DNA of 64,000 nt, from positions 6,103,501 to 6,167,500 of the forward strand of contig NC_134419.1 in assembly GCF_030867145.1 (NCBI RefSeq). The letters run 5' to 3'. The DNA is from Opisthocomus hoazin (lineage: Eukaryota > Chordata > Aves > Opisthocomiformes > Opisthocomidae). The notes under the pieces were generated by a model. That model was not told the DNA's origin. It saw only the letters and a list, made by a program, of their open reading frames with translations, and ran no database searches. A program made the translations under genes and the position numbers. How positions within the stretch are numbered: the first letter of the stretch is position 1; each line of letters starts with the position of its first letter. This document shows, piece after piece, positions 1 through 13,200 of this stretch.

Positions 1-999
1 CTCAACATGGTTCTTATAAATTAAACCACATCACTCTTTCAAAAGACGACAAAGGAACTGCATGCATGATTGATGAAATATCCTGAATGCTCTTACAGAG
101 GAAAATGTAACAAATGCATGGGCAGATCATAAGCAACATGCACCAGAACAAGGCCTGACAAACAGCACAGTGCAATAACGTGCATTTAGAACTCGACAGT
201 GAATATTTGCTTACTACATGTTTATTTATTTTAATTGGAAATAAAGAAACTTAGTGATGAGTGTTTAGGTACTAGTAAGGACATTTTCAAGTGTCACACA
301 GGCCACAAGCAAGCTAATTATCACTTCATGTAAAGCATTAGAGCTCTCTGGATCTGACTGCAGACACCATTTGAGGAAGTGAGCCATTGCTTTGGTTACA
401 AAACTCATTTTCAGGAGATGATCAGGTTTCAGCAGTGCTATGCAGACTCCCGCTGGCTCGCTGGGAAGCCGGCCGCCAGCCTGTGTGTCACAGTAAAAGC
501 TGTGAGGTGGTTTGTTCCATGCGAGGGTGGGAGGCTGCCAATCTTAAAAAGATCATTTTTGTTATTTGCAAACACAAAAATTGCTTTAGTCTCACTGGAC
601 ATGCCAAAGCCTTGATCAAAATCACGTCGTTTTCATGGGGACAAAACATATGTTCGCATTATCCCAAAAGAAACAAGGGGGCATGGGGGAAAAAGGGGAG
701 GGAATCGTTTTATGTTGGTTTAGCATGAAAATACCATGCATGGCTGCCAGTTGTTTATCAGCTTTTCCAGATCAACAATATGTTCTTTCTTAAGGCCTTT
801 CATTAAAGAGCTTTCTGTCAATCTAACTTCTATTAAATAACAAAAACCAAATGGGGAACAGTCTCGGGCTCTGGGTTTGTCACATGACACTGCTGTTTAA
901 AGAGCTTTTTGGTCACCACCTCACAGCAAGAATATTCTGGAGAATCTAATTCATAAATACTCACTGCTTTTGCTTTGGGATACTTCCCACGTGATTCCC

Positions 1000-1025
1000 T
1001 TTTTTTTTTCTTTTTTTTTTTTTTT
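1000..1025 (+). repeat. T-rich homopolymer tract
   Basis: A run of T interrupted by one C (T10-C-T15). No retroposed body is recognisable on either side. Confidence 0.9.
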
Positions 1026-1105
1026 GCCTGTGACAGAGGAAGGAGTATGCTTGCTGCTTGGGTCGGTGATGCCCACTTCTCCATTGGGTGGCTCTGCTGT
1101 CGGTC

Positions 1106-1145
1106 CCCTCTTTGCATTGTTGGCCCCTTCTTTGCATTGTGTGCC
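1106..1145. repeat. 20-bp tandem duplication (2 copies)
   Basis: Two adjacent 20-base units share the core TTTGCATTGT and flanking CCCCT/GGCC-type bases, with a few differences. It looks like a local slippage duplication. Confidence 0.7.
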
Positions 1146-4076
1146 CAAAAGAGAATAAAAATTCAAAGAAGCATAGCAGAGCGGAATTTCAAGTCATGTA
1201 AAGAAAACCTGATACAGGCAGAAGAAGGACCAGGGAGAGAGAACAGGGATGGAGTCGGGGGAAACAGCTAATCAAAGGAAAACAAGGTGGTCTTATCTTC
1301 TGAAAAACGTATCTATCCTTCAGCTTCAAAAGATCTTCTGTGAACAAATACCATGAAGGAGAAGATAGTGGTTTGCACAGGAAGAAGACCCAATCAAAAC
1401 AGATTTTTAACAACTCTCTCCTCTGTTCCGATGAGGCGGAAAAACTGCAAATACAAACACAAGGATGTATTCCAACTGAGGGTCGAGAGAGAAGCACACA
1501 GGATATCAGCCTGTGTAACTATAATTACAGGGACTCTGTCAATCATTAAGGCAAAGCAACTGGCATTCCTTCCTGCCTAGATGCTTCTCGCACGCATTGT
1601 GGCAGGTCTTTCCAGATGGATGAGCCCTAAATCGCCACAGGCAAAGGAAACCATCCATGCTGTTAAACTAACGCTAAGATGGAGCAGGATAAGGCTGTGA
1701 AGGGTTGGCATTTGGAGTGACAACAGCAACCAGAACAAAAAAGAGGAGAACGTCATCGGTCATCTCTGTTTCTCTCCTAACATCATCTTCCAGGTGGTCC
1801 CAAGCTTTAGGCATTTTTATAATTTAAGGGTCACTGGTATGTATTCTTTTACACTATCCATCCTTCTGGCAGTGGCTTCACCTGATAACAGCCACAGATA
1901 ACAAGGGGAAAGAACCTTTCACTCCTGAAAACACCTGCTTTGCACAGGATGATGTTAGAGCTCCAAGCAGAGTTGCCTTCAGGCATCGTCAGCACTCGCA
2001 GGGCTGAGCCCGGCCACTCTGCTGTCAGCTGCAGAGCCAGAGGACTTCTTCTTCCTATGTCCACTCCTAGGGTCTTGAACTATGCAGGATGGGGGCATCA
2101 GAGGCCCTTGCACTGTGCCAGAGACATCTCTTCACCAAACCTGCCTCAGTGTATTCCAAATGGCCAGCTTTCCAGCAACATTTCACATTTTTAAAGCATT
2201 ATATATATATTTCATATGAGGTTTGAATTTGTTCATAGTCCCCTCAGGTCCAGACATTTTACCAAAATGGTTAACTGAGAAAATGACTTCCAAGGCTCAG
2301 TATCTGCAATACCTCCCAACAGAAACTACTGGAAGTTGCCAGCACTCAACTAATCTGAAAGAAACAAGCCACAGTGAATTTATAGCAAGTGAGGAGGTTA
2401 GTTCATGTTTTGAGTTCCTTTACTCTTTATTACTAGAGCTATGGCTTTTTTGTCCTTACAGCTGTCTGTCAGCAGTACTCTGACAAAGAGCCATTCCATT
2501 AATTTTAATCCTATATTCTGTTTCTTGAGAGAACTTTAAACACATTATTTTAAAATAAATTAATATCCAAAGAAATATTTAGACTCAGTGCAATTTAAAT
2601 GAAAGCACATAAAGTAAGGATGATGGAAAGACTGTGTTTTTAAAAAGGAAGATTTACCATATGCCTTAGAAAAGTAAATGGAAGTCAAAGCACCTGCAGT
2701 GCTTACTGTGCATTACTCACTCCACCCCCACCCCCCCAGTGTTTCTATGCCCAAGGATTTGGCAGCAGAGAGAATAGTTTTCTTTTGGCCTTCTTCAACT
2801 GTGAACTTGGCTCTCAGTCTGCTGGTGAACACGTGAGTATCATAACTTCTACTTAGGACAGAGGCTGTAGCAAGTGAAACTACAGGACGATTCAGTACGC
2901 TTAAAGCCATCACATTCAACTACTTCTCTATCAAGCTGTCAGAAGACACAAATTAGCAGACGTCAGCATGGAGGGGAAGTGCGAACAATCTCCACAAGAT
3001 TCACAATGAACGGTCACTTCATAACTCTAATTTCTATCTGAAGTAATTTACAATAGATATACTTGAGTTACTAACACAAGAGGTTTTCAACCTTAGCAAT
3101 AACGCAACTCCTTTAACATGAAATGCAGATACATTTTTTAGTTTTCATCAAGGAAACTAAGGGAAGGATAGAACAAACTGATGCTTTCCCTCTGTCCCTG
3201 TGCAAGGCTTTAAAAGTAAGTATCTGAAAAGGATTATCAATAAAGCTGCTGAGCAACATCAGCAAAAGATGCCCAGTTAAGCAATGTTTCTTACCCTAGA
3301 AGTAGCCTAAAATGCCCAACAGACACGATCTCATCAATTCATGAAGGAGCGACACTGTGAGGATAGCCAGTTGGAGGCCCTTTTAAATTTTGTGACTACG
3401 GTTCCTGCATCCTTGTCCACCGTGCATGTACTATACCACTGCATTCAGGTATTCAGACCTCAGCCTGCAGAGAGTAATGGTGCTAAGCGCAGCGGAATAT
3501 TACATGTCCCCTTCCTCCCAGCCCAGTCGATAGATGCTATTTTCTTACTTACTCCAGACAACCACTGCTCTGATAGACAATTGATTAAACCCCGCAAAAA
3601 TGCTACATGATGGCTGACATTCTGGCCTTTATTCCTGCAACACTACCTCTCCACGCCGAAGTTCTGGGCAGATCATCAGCCTTATCTTTGAGCTTCCTGC
3701 CTCATGTCACAACCCTACTGTTATTTAAACATAGGTTTGTATTTAATTTAATTTCCTTGTTTTTGTTTAGCTTTGATAAAGAAAAGGAAATCTTTTCTAA
3801 TCGGTTCAAAACAAGACCATTGACTCAAGACCAAGTTCAACGAGCTATCAGGGCAACAGGATACTAATGGCTAATTGAAAAGTCTAAGAAAGAGCCATGG
3901 GAACAAAAGCCATTGGAGGAAGAACAGCTTGTCCTTTAAATCTGTAACAAGGAAGGGGGATGCAGAGAAAAGTTCTGCATCGAAAAGCCACTGCAAGAGG
4001 GACTGTGACAGGGAATAAGCAAAGGGCCAGGGTGAGCTGAGAGGCAGATCACAATGTAATGAACTGAGACTTCTGT

Positions 4077-4170
4077 CCATATATACATGTGCATGTACGT
4101 ATACGTGCATATATGTGTATATAAAAATGTTTGTATATGTACATATATACATAAATACATATATACATAT
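4077..4170. repeat. Alternating purine-pyrimidine (TACATA/TGTATA) low-complexity tract
   Basis: About 90 bases consist almost wholly of TA, CA/TG and CG-type alternation, including the palindrome ACGTATACGT. It has no single repeating unit, so it is a degenerate microsatellite. Such tracts are prone to Z-DNA or cruciform structure and to length change. Confidence 0.8.
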
Positions 4171-5058
4171 GATCATTTTTTTTCTACAAGCAAGGATACT
4201 AGGAAGGAAGACTGACCTACAGTCACAGAACGTCAAGGAATTTAAACCAAAGTATTTCTGGAGTTGGGAAGTGTCTGCGTATCAGCTCCCAAAACATGTA
4301 ATCACGCACTTTCTCAGAACACCAAGTAATCCCTTACTGTTGACTGGACTACACATCCATGCAGAATAAAAAGTTTTAAGAAATGAAAAATATAAAGGGG
4401 CCAGTTCTACTGAACTAGGTCAACATCTAGAGTTTGGACCTGGCAGAGAATCATGAAAATCTTTGGTCCTGAGAACCAGTCGTATGACAGAGCCTCATCC
4501 AGAATTCTTTCCATGAGTTTCAAGGAACTTTGGCTCATATCCCTGGGCAGCTATTTTCAGGCTAGCAAAGGACAGAAGTGCTCATATAAGTGAACAGCAC
4601 AAAGAGTAAGTCCAAGTCATAAAAATATTGTGCTAGCAGTTGAGAAGGTTAGAATATAAAAGTAAGTGAAGCAACAGACTAAGGCCAAACAGTCATATCA
4701 GAATTATCCAAGTCTCATGCATTTACAGCTCCTTATCTACAGCAGGGACACTTCTTATCTATGAATTCACATGAAAACCAAAACTGCAGCTATCAGAACC
4801 CATCCAATAATCACTGTCCAGACTTCAAGACAAACTGCTTTCTCTCACAGTTGTTAGTCCAACAGCCCTAACTTTTTAAAGTCCTCTCAAGTATATTGGC
4901 CCTGATTTTCATATCTCCATTGACATGCAGTAATTAGGTCAGTTCTACCCTCCAACATACTCCATGCAAAATCCTCAGTGTGCTTTTACTGCATCGTATC
5001 TGCTATTACAGAAACACTGCTATGGTATCCAACTTTTAATGCAGTGCAAGTTACTTAT

Positions 5059-7290
5059 GTACCAGCTTTACAGACCCCAAAAATCCCTGGCTCTTTTCAT
5101 AGTTTGCTAAGACTGTCAAGGGCATTTTTTTCTCCATTGCTACTAATTCACATTAAGGGCCCATGGTCATGCTCAGTAATAGCTGTCTCTTTGATCAGCA
5201 CCCAGGTCAAATACCATGAGAACAGCCTTCCAAGAAATGTTCAGCTGTTCTGTCTTCCATCATCCTAAATGTAGGCTCTGCCAACAAAATGGCTAAGGAT
5301 TTCATTACCTTTATTATATTAGGTTCTTTATAGACTTCAAGCTCATCTTTATTAAATCTTCTCCACACATTTTCCCTTACATTCTCCAACAAACTATCTC
5401 AGGGCTTTGTTCAAGTTATTAGTGGTCATTCTTCCATCTAAAAAGAGGTCGAACAACTTGGATCTCTGCAGCTTGATCTCTCTCACTATTTTCGACGTAA
5501 GAGTTACCTGCAGAAAAACTGACATCATTCTCGCTTTTAACAAGCCTTAGTTTCCTTTGAGGTGTTCAAACCATTTAACATCAACGTAATATACTCTATT
5601 TATTGACTCCCAAAAAAACTTTCCCAAGATGATCTCAAGCTAACAACTGGGTTTTATTTTCTTCAAATTTAAGCACTGTTCAGAGTTTGTTATTTTATTT
5701 GCAGTACCTTCTGGTCTCCAACTGTCTTTTGAGCTGTATTTCTTCTCTCTCATGATTGTTAACTCACTGGCATGGTCAAAAAGGAAATGTAAACCATTTA
5801 AATTCACACCATCCTGAGAACGCCACAATGAGCGCATCTGTCCCTACACAGTCACATTAAAACTATCGGAAATGATACTTAAGCATCTCTCTAGCTTAAT
5901 CCTTCACTTAGGTCAAATACAACAGAACGTGTAACCTTTGCCATTTCAACCAGTTCACATTTGCACCTTTCTAATACTTTTTTCAAGCTGCCCAGATCCT
6001 TTTTCTGCTGAAAGTCAATTTGTGACAAATACACAAGCTTTCTTAAACCTCCCTAAAAGCTACAGAGCAAACACATATACATATACACAGAGATATATGC
6101 ATACTGATCACATTCCTGCCCTCTCCTGAGCACCTAACGGATCAAGTCTCTCCCATCTGTGAAAAACATTTTTTTCTTTATAAAGCAGAGTGGACATAAT
6201 AGGCTGTACAAGAAGGGAAAATGCTGCAACATTTCTTCCATTCTGGTTTCTCCCTTCTTCAGAATTGGGCATATTCACTTGGAATTTATTCAAGCTTCCA
6301 AACTAAATCAGTTTCTAAAGTCTCTGAGTTCATGTAGGCCCTCCTGTTTTCAATAATGCAGCAGGAACACTATCGGCCCCTGGTGCTTTATTGGTCCTGA
6401 GAATTGTAATTGTCTCTCAAAGCTCCTCAAAATGTGGTATTTCTACAAAACAGCTGAGCTGTCTGGATTATAGCCAGTATCTCTTTTTTCCACCTCACTA
6501 TTAAAGAGATCACAGTATTTTCTCTATCTTTTTATAGTTACACTGTAATTTCCACTTTCGTCTTTAATCATGCTCACGCACTCCTCCACACATGGATATT
6601 CTTGTAAAATACATTCACATTATTAACACTTCTCTTCTGTCATCTCTACTGTGTCTTATTATCTATCTATCTGGTGCGTCACTTAACCCATCCTTCAACT
6701 ATAATTCTCAGCATAAGGTGGCTCCTCTTTCTGAACACAAATAATTGTCTCTGCAATAGCCCTCTCAGCTTCTAGACATAAAGTTCCAGCTGCAAGTTTC
6801 CTCTCTATGTTTTGAAAAAATCCCTCAATCACTATCAACAAGTTCCTAAAAACTCAGATCTGCTCTCAGCTGATAATACCTCAGCCAGCTCTCAGCCAGC
6901 AATACCTGGCTTTTCTGGATATGCCAAGTATTTTGTCTTGCCTCATGGGCTCATGCATTTTATCGTGTTAGGCCATTCTCAGCATTACTTCTTTGAGGAA
7001 ATGCACTGACTAACAGTCTGAAGATTCTCTGTATATAGCTTTGTCCTTTGAATAAATGAATATAGTGTCAGACTGACTGATATTGGCTCCATTTAAGCTT
7101 ACAAATGTTCTAGTGCTCTTCACAACTATGTTAGAAATTGCAAAACTAACTCATCTCTGTAGTATTTAATGACATGAATTTTGGTGTCGTGTTTTAGAAG
7201 ATCATCCAGAATTCTTCTGAATTCCACATAGAATGCCATTTTAATTTCATTATGTGCTTCTAATGTTAGTTCATATATTATTATGATCAA
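5059..7290 (-). mobile_element. Decayed non-LTR retrotransposon (RTE-like LINE), endonuclease-RT-tail relic
   Basis: The minus strand holds pieces of one LINE polyprotein in correct order, broken by many stops and frameshifts. At about 7,170-7,287 an endonuclease piece reads YELTLEAHNEIKMAFY, like the YAPT..A..E.K..FY block of EEP-type LINE endonucleases. At about 6,500-6,590 a linker reads MIKDESGNY then RKYCDLFNS (W.eY...LfN pattern). At 6,336-6,392 NKAPGADSVPAALLKTGG is the RT 'KAPGPDGIP' motif. At 6,245-6,274 ICPILKKGE is the next RT motif. At about 6,104-6,130 RRGQECDQ is what remains of QAGFRKGRSC.DQ. At 5,764-5,789 the catalytic (Y/F)ADD region survives only as FLFDHAS. At 5,299-5,348 DELEVYKEPNIIKVMKS, and at 5,214-5,270 FRMMEDRTAEHFLEGC, match the tail 'ELY.LY.EPDI...IK..RLRW.GHV.RM'. 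The spacings of about 290 codons (EN to RT), 195 (RT motif to FADD) and 150 (FADD to tail) fit an intact element. The clade is inferred; it is not CR1-like. Confidence 0.78.
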
Positions 7291-10200
7291 AACGAAGTGT
7301 ATGTTAGTATTCTATTCTGAAAAAGAGACATTCACTGATAGCTTCAAAAACAAGAACTTCTCAATGCTGCCACTCATTACAAAGACTTTTACCCACTTCA
7401 TGTATTTTAGTCTTTACAACTCAGTGTGTTTCTGGAGAGAATTATGCACTGTGGTTTTTTGCAATGACAGGATACTATGGAGGTCCAGTCCTTGGACTTA
7501 ATGTTCCCTTCCTCTATTATAAAAATAAGTTGGAGATACTCGTTTTTCAAACAGTCAAGGCTAAGTATAAGACGTACTTGTTTCACATAACTTGGAGGCT
7601 TTCTGGCCACATCAGCTCAGAAGTTCCATGCTTCCAAATTCCAGTCCTCTCTCTGTAGGTGTTCTATCCATAGAACAAACCGTTTAGGGGTTGGTTTGTT
7701 TGAGAGGTTTTTTTCAGTATTTAACTGAGTTTTATTTGTCCTTTATCCTTCAAATTATCTGACTTAAAAAACACTTCTGGCCCCATCTCTACTACCAACA
7801 TCATTCTTGCAGTCATAGGAGCACCTTTCAGAACATCAGGGCAGGTACCTTACAGATGTCTGGGTATGAGATCTGTAACGCATCTTTAAGGATTTTGATG
7901 CTGAGTGTTTATGAAAGCCTACTTAGATATAGTCTGAAGTGCACCATGTTTGATCCAAGATTCGCAGAACTTTTGAATATAAAACAGTCTGAAGCAAGTA
8001 AGTGGCAAGCTTGATCCAAAGAAATTTTCACATCATTCTCCTTAGACGTCAGAAATACCCCAAGATTCCTTTATTCTAAGCGAAAAAGGCACAGCCCCTC
8101 TTCAGTATCCCAGAAGGAAGAGACGGGGTTGTTTCAGACCACTTTATACATGAATCTGGGTTTAGAAACAACATTACAATGAACAACTAGTGCATGCCTA
8201 TACCATCGTGCTCAGCCGAATGGAAGCAGACCAGTTCATTTCAGTATCATAATAGATCCTTTAATGCTCATTGCTGCAGTAGTTGTTTCTGCTTCAAAGG
8301 ACAAATTTCTACTGTTTCAGAGAAGGAAGTTCTGTCCTAGTATTGAGAAGTTCGAAACATTAGTTTTCAGCCTGTCCATTTTCTTAGTATGATCATGTTT
8401 TGACCAATGAAAAACATATTAAATCCTACAGTTTGTTTCTTTTTCTTTATTGGATTATTATTTTTCCCTGTCCTGGTGCTTCACATGAGACAGCTTCTGT
8501 GAACCGTATTTGGGTAGAGACACGATGTGCTTGCACATTTAGGGAGTCCAAACTGTTCCTGATACTATGCTTAAGTTCCTTAATTAAAACCAGCTGAACA
8601 CAAATAGAAGGGATTAACATCTTTGTTCCCTAATTATTAGATCAATATCTGTGTACAGCTGAGATTATATAAGTGGGAAAAAGGCAATATCTTTTTAAGA
8701 TGTTAAAAATGCTTTTGGCACTAAATGCCTGTGAGCAGAGAGACTCACAAACTAGTTTGAATCACTTTTGTCTATGGTCAGTGGCACCTCCTAGTTACTG
8801 AGGTTTGAGAAGGAGGTACTTGCTGCAAGAGGAAAGTGTATTCAAAATCTCCAAAACATTTTAAATCTAAAGTTGTTTGAGTTTGTTAGGTTGTGGAAAA
8901 GCTCAAGAAGAAGGATTTTCAATTATGTCTTTTACCTACAAGAGACTCAGCAAGGCCCCTTGAATACCTCCTTTCTTTTCATGAAGATATCGATACAGAA
9001 TCATTACCTAACCTATTTGTGTAAAAACAATAGAAATGGCAGTGGGCACAATTCCTCTCTCTCTCTTGCAAAAAGGCAGCATGGGATATGACCAAAGCCA
9101 ATGGTTAATTCACAGTGATCTCATCAGCCTGAACTCTGCTGACACTTTCCCTGCCAAGAGCAATTCTCTGCAAAGGGACTTCCTGGACAGATAAGGATAA
9201 AGAAGCCTACTGCGTATGTTGTTATTCCAAAGCCTAACTGATGGAACATATGGATGTTGAGCAACTCCTGGAGACCAGCTCAGTGCATGAGGCAGATAGA
9301 GAGAGACCGCTTTAGAATTAGCACCTCAAGCTTTTGTACCAAGCACGTGCAACAAACTCAGATTTTTTCCCTAATAAATCTGTTTCTTTGGAACCTGAAG
9401 AGAACTTTCACGGACAGGCTTGAGCAAGATAGGCCATGATGAAAAAATTATGAAGTTTACAGTGTTAGTGCAATCTTTCCTATATATTTTTAAGAGCACC
9501 CAAGTAAGATTGTATAATGAAAAATTGATTTATAAAAGTGTCATTCAACTGCCCTGTACTCACAGTTGTGATCAGTGTTAAGTCCCTGACAAAGACAGAA
9601 CTCGGATACTGTGGATACTTTGTGCCTGCAGCCAGCAGTTTTCTTTAATAATTGCTTTTGTTTGGAAAAGCAGAAACAGGAACAAAAGGGAGGCTCTGAG
9701 AAAAGTTGCAGTAATTCCTTGAAAATAGGAGTGTATTTCTTCTAGAAAGCTCCTAAACAACTTTTTCATAAAGAATTGTAGGGTCTATTAAAAGTTTAAC
9801 AGGACTTTAGATAGCAATTACAGATGCCTATAAAGTTCCACTATCTGCCTAGATTTGAGGGATTCTGGGACAATTCTTGTTCTCTTCAAGGCCTCATCCA
9901 CAAGCTTGCTAGGGATGGCTTTGTCCTTCCCGAAACCCCCTTTCTGTTCAGCAAGCCAGCCTCTACTTGCTTCTGCAAGCATCATTTTCCTATTAGAAAT
10001 GATGTTTTTATTACTCTCCTATCATGCTGAGCAGTGGGGGATATTACTTCTCCAACAGCTGGAGCGCAAGGCCTCTTACCCTGTGGGGATTTGGCAGTTA
10101 CCAGTTGCAAACTAAGCGGAGCAGTGAGCAAGCTCTGCAAAGAGGATGTCTTTACTGTCGGCTAATAGCACACAGATCACCCCATTCCTGCAGAACTAAA

Positions 10201-13200
10201 ACCAGGCCACTATTTTGCTTTTCAAGAGACAATAGGTCTCTTTCTCCCCTCCTCCAAAACAGGCCAGGCACAATAGCTCCAAAATGAAAACCTTTTGTGT
10301 GCACATATTATTTGATTTCAAGCTGCCTAGAGTATAATGATGATTTTTTCAGCTCTCACAGCAGCTGCCAGCATTTCTGACAGCCTGTACAAGGAGACAG
10401 GAGTACTGAATATCTTTGTGTATGTTATTTGCTATGATTTTTATTTTTAAAAAAAAACTTTCAAAAGACTGTTTAAGAAATCGCTGCCAGCCCTCCTGGT
10501 AACCCCACTGCATTTTTCTTATGGAAGGAAGTTCAGCAAGGAGAGACACCAGCTCGCTTCAGAGAACACTAACCTACTCTGTGCTAAAACAGAAACTTGT
10601 AAAGCCTAGGGGAAACTCTGGAGATATAATGAGAAAAAAAAAACACAAAGCCTCTCAGAAACAATAGAAAGACTCTTCTCAGACTAATATAAGAAACATT
10701 ACTATTCAGAAAAGAATAAGACTCATAAAGGTTATTTATCTTCCTCATCTGTTTTCCCCCACCTCAGTTCTTTTATAAGGGAGAACTCACCTTTTATACA
10801 TTCCCTGGGTGTGGTTACAGCCAAGAGTAAGTAATCACTAATGCAGCCTCAGGTATCTGGCTATACAAGTGACTCTGCAGGGCTTAATTTTTGGGGGTTT
10901 TTTTGAGGCAGGTGGAGGAGAGAACTCTTTTAATGTCTTGGGTAAGTACTAGCAAAGAATTAAATTAAATATAGGAATTTTATTTTGCTATTGTTTACTT
11001 TTGCTTAAGTTTTTTTAGTTGTACCACATCCTTATAGAGACTTTTCAAATAACTGAAACTTTGCTGTAGATTTCTCTGGTAAGAGTGTCCTGAACAACAC
11101 TTGATGAACTACTAGATGACTACATTCAGCTAGGCCACCATGTGAACGAAACCCTGTACTTGCAAGAATGAAGACTCGGCTTGAGGTTTAATATGCTTTC
11201 CCACTCTCTCGCAGGATGAGATCTGTGTTGTATTTGGGACACTCCAGGGCTGTGAGCTTGTGAAAAAGCAGTCTTCTCAAATCTTGCTAGACCTAAACAT
11301 CTCATTGTAAAACTTTATATTTCCTTAGTGATTTTAGACTTCATTCATGGATGGTTTCTGTCCCATAGGAAAGGCTACAGATCCAGACGGGGGGAGGTCC
11401 TGCAACTGCAGACACGGTTTCTTCCCGGGGAACAGCTAGTTCTCTATATCTTGCACCACTGTAGAGGTCTTTGGGTTCCTCACTTGTCCTGCTTTAGCAA
11501 ACTCCTTAGATACACGAAGGCACACTGCTTCTTTCCTCATTCGTTAAAACACCTGTAGCAAATCTTAACAGGTTTCTCCAGGCACAGCTAACATGTTGAT
11601 TGTTGTCTTACCCTAAATGTGCTCCACTAACTTTTTGAAGCTGTAAGTGGCTCTTTGGTCACCTCTCAGGCTTGGCCAAAGTAGTCTCTATTTTCTCTGC
11701 AGATGATGCAACTAAAGCCCAGGATCTCAAGAGATGACAATATACTTTAAGGTACAAGGCCCTTACTTCCAGGTACTTGGGTGTCTGCACAAATAGCTTT
11801 GAAAATCCATACTTTGGTTGTGAGAAGTACTGAACGTCTTGGAGTAGAGATCTCAGAGCTGTGACATTTATTAGTCAACAGTAATTGGCATGCTCTCAAT
11901 GGCAGAAGATTTTAGAGGCCTGGTATGTGAGATTTCACCTTTAAACTTCTACATGTTGCCACTTGCTCCTAGGAAAGCCATTAATCACAACACCACATTT
12001 CCAGACAGAACAGAGCAGGGACTTCACTGGTTCACTTATCTGCCATGTCATTAAGCATAGGACAGAAGTGATTTCGATTTCTGGCCCATGAATCCTTTAT
12101 CAAAGATTAAATATCCGCCTTTCAAACAGGTTGCTGACCACTGAATCCAAGGGCTGCCACTCAACCATATATGCAAAGGCTGAATTAGATTCTTCCAGTG
12201 TTCAATACTTGTGAATAAACTGTCTCAATTGGCTAAAAACAACCTTTCCAGAGCAACTAAGGCCATCCTTACACCATGAAATAGGGTTCCGTATTCTGCT
12301 TCGAGGTAAGGCTGATGGAGTGCACCTCTAGAAAGCATACAGCTATATTTTTGAAGTTTGTCATATGACAGTGAAGTGGAACTGATTCATTTTGGGGAAA
12401 GGAAGAAGATGCTTGCAAAGGGCTTTTGTTTCTAGGTTTGTCCAGCTTGGAGAGAAGCAAGGAGAGAATCTAAACCCAGGGTGTTGCTATGCCCCACCTT
12501 TCACAGTGAGAATGGGATCTGAATGTGTTCTGGCTCACAGCACTGGAGTCAAACTCTCCCAACCTTGTCGAGTCCCAAACTCCAGTGACTTTTAGCTCAG
12601 GCCTATCTCTTGCAGTCACTCCCAGTGTTCATGAGCTAGGGAACAGAGCTGCTGCTATTCACGGCATGCTGTCACAGTCTAAGCCAGGGGCCTCCTGCCT
12701 TGTGATTGCTGATTTCAGTTCATTTCTCTGATTTACAGTTTCCTGATTTGCAGGTTGTTAAAATACTTGTAAAAAACACTGGTCTGGAAAATGTTCCTAA
12801 ATAATTATGTTGATGACTAAAAATCAGCCTGAAAGGGCTTTAATTCATAACAGCTTATACAATAAGGGAGAGCTTTTATTCTCAACTCGTATTTTTAATG
12901 TTTCATTCATGTTCATATCCTGTACTACAGACCCCAAAGTGAGTTTATATGGCTAAACTCTAATTCTACCGTCAGGAACTAGTTCATTCTCTGGAAAAGC
13001 TTTCTTAGGCAAATAAATTCTTCTATCTGAAGGTTAGTGTTGTGTTTATGTTCTGGATGGCTTGTGGGGAATTAGTACTTTCCCCTTTGGAAAGGGATTG
13101 TGGGAATCAAAAGGTTAGTATTAAAACAGGGAATCTAAGCATCGGTGAGAAACTGAGGTCAAGAGTGTGTCCCGTTTACTTGCTGCAAGTAAAGATCACA

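Larger units (their letters stand above)
1..5058. other. Intergenic desert, 5' segment
   Basis: Apart from the tracts listed separately, this is single-copy AT-rich DNA. Short open frames on both strands show no recognisable domain, no codon pattern and no splice-site context. The most enhancer-like part is about 3,660-3,800, which is AT-rich with TTTGTTTAG forkhead-like and TTTAATTTAATTTCC homeodomain-like stretches. The part just below 5,059 may hold unrecognised 3' sequence of the LINE. Confidence 0.7.

Noticed and set aside
6060..6106. CA/TA-rich stretch as a separate microsatellite
   Set aside because: Too short and irregular; it is simply a degraded part of the LINE relic.
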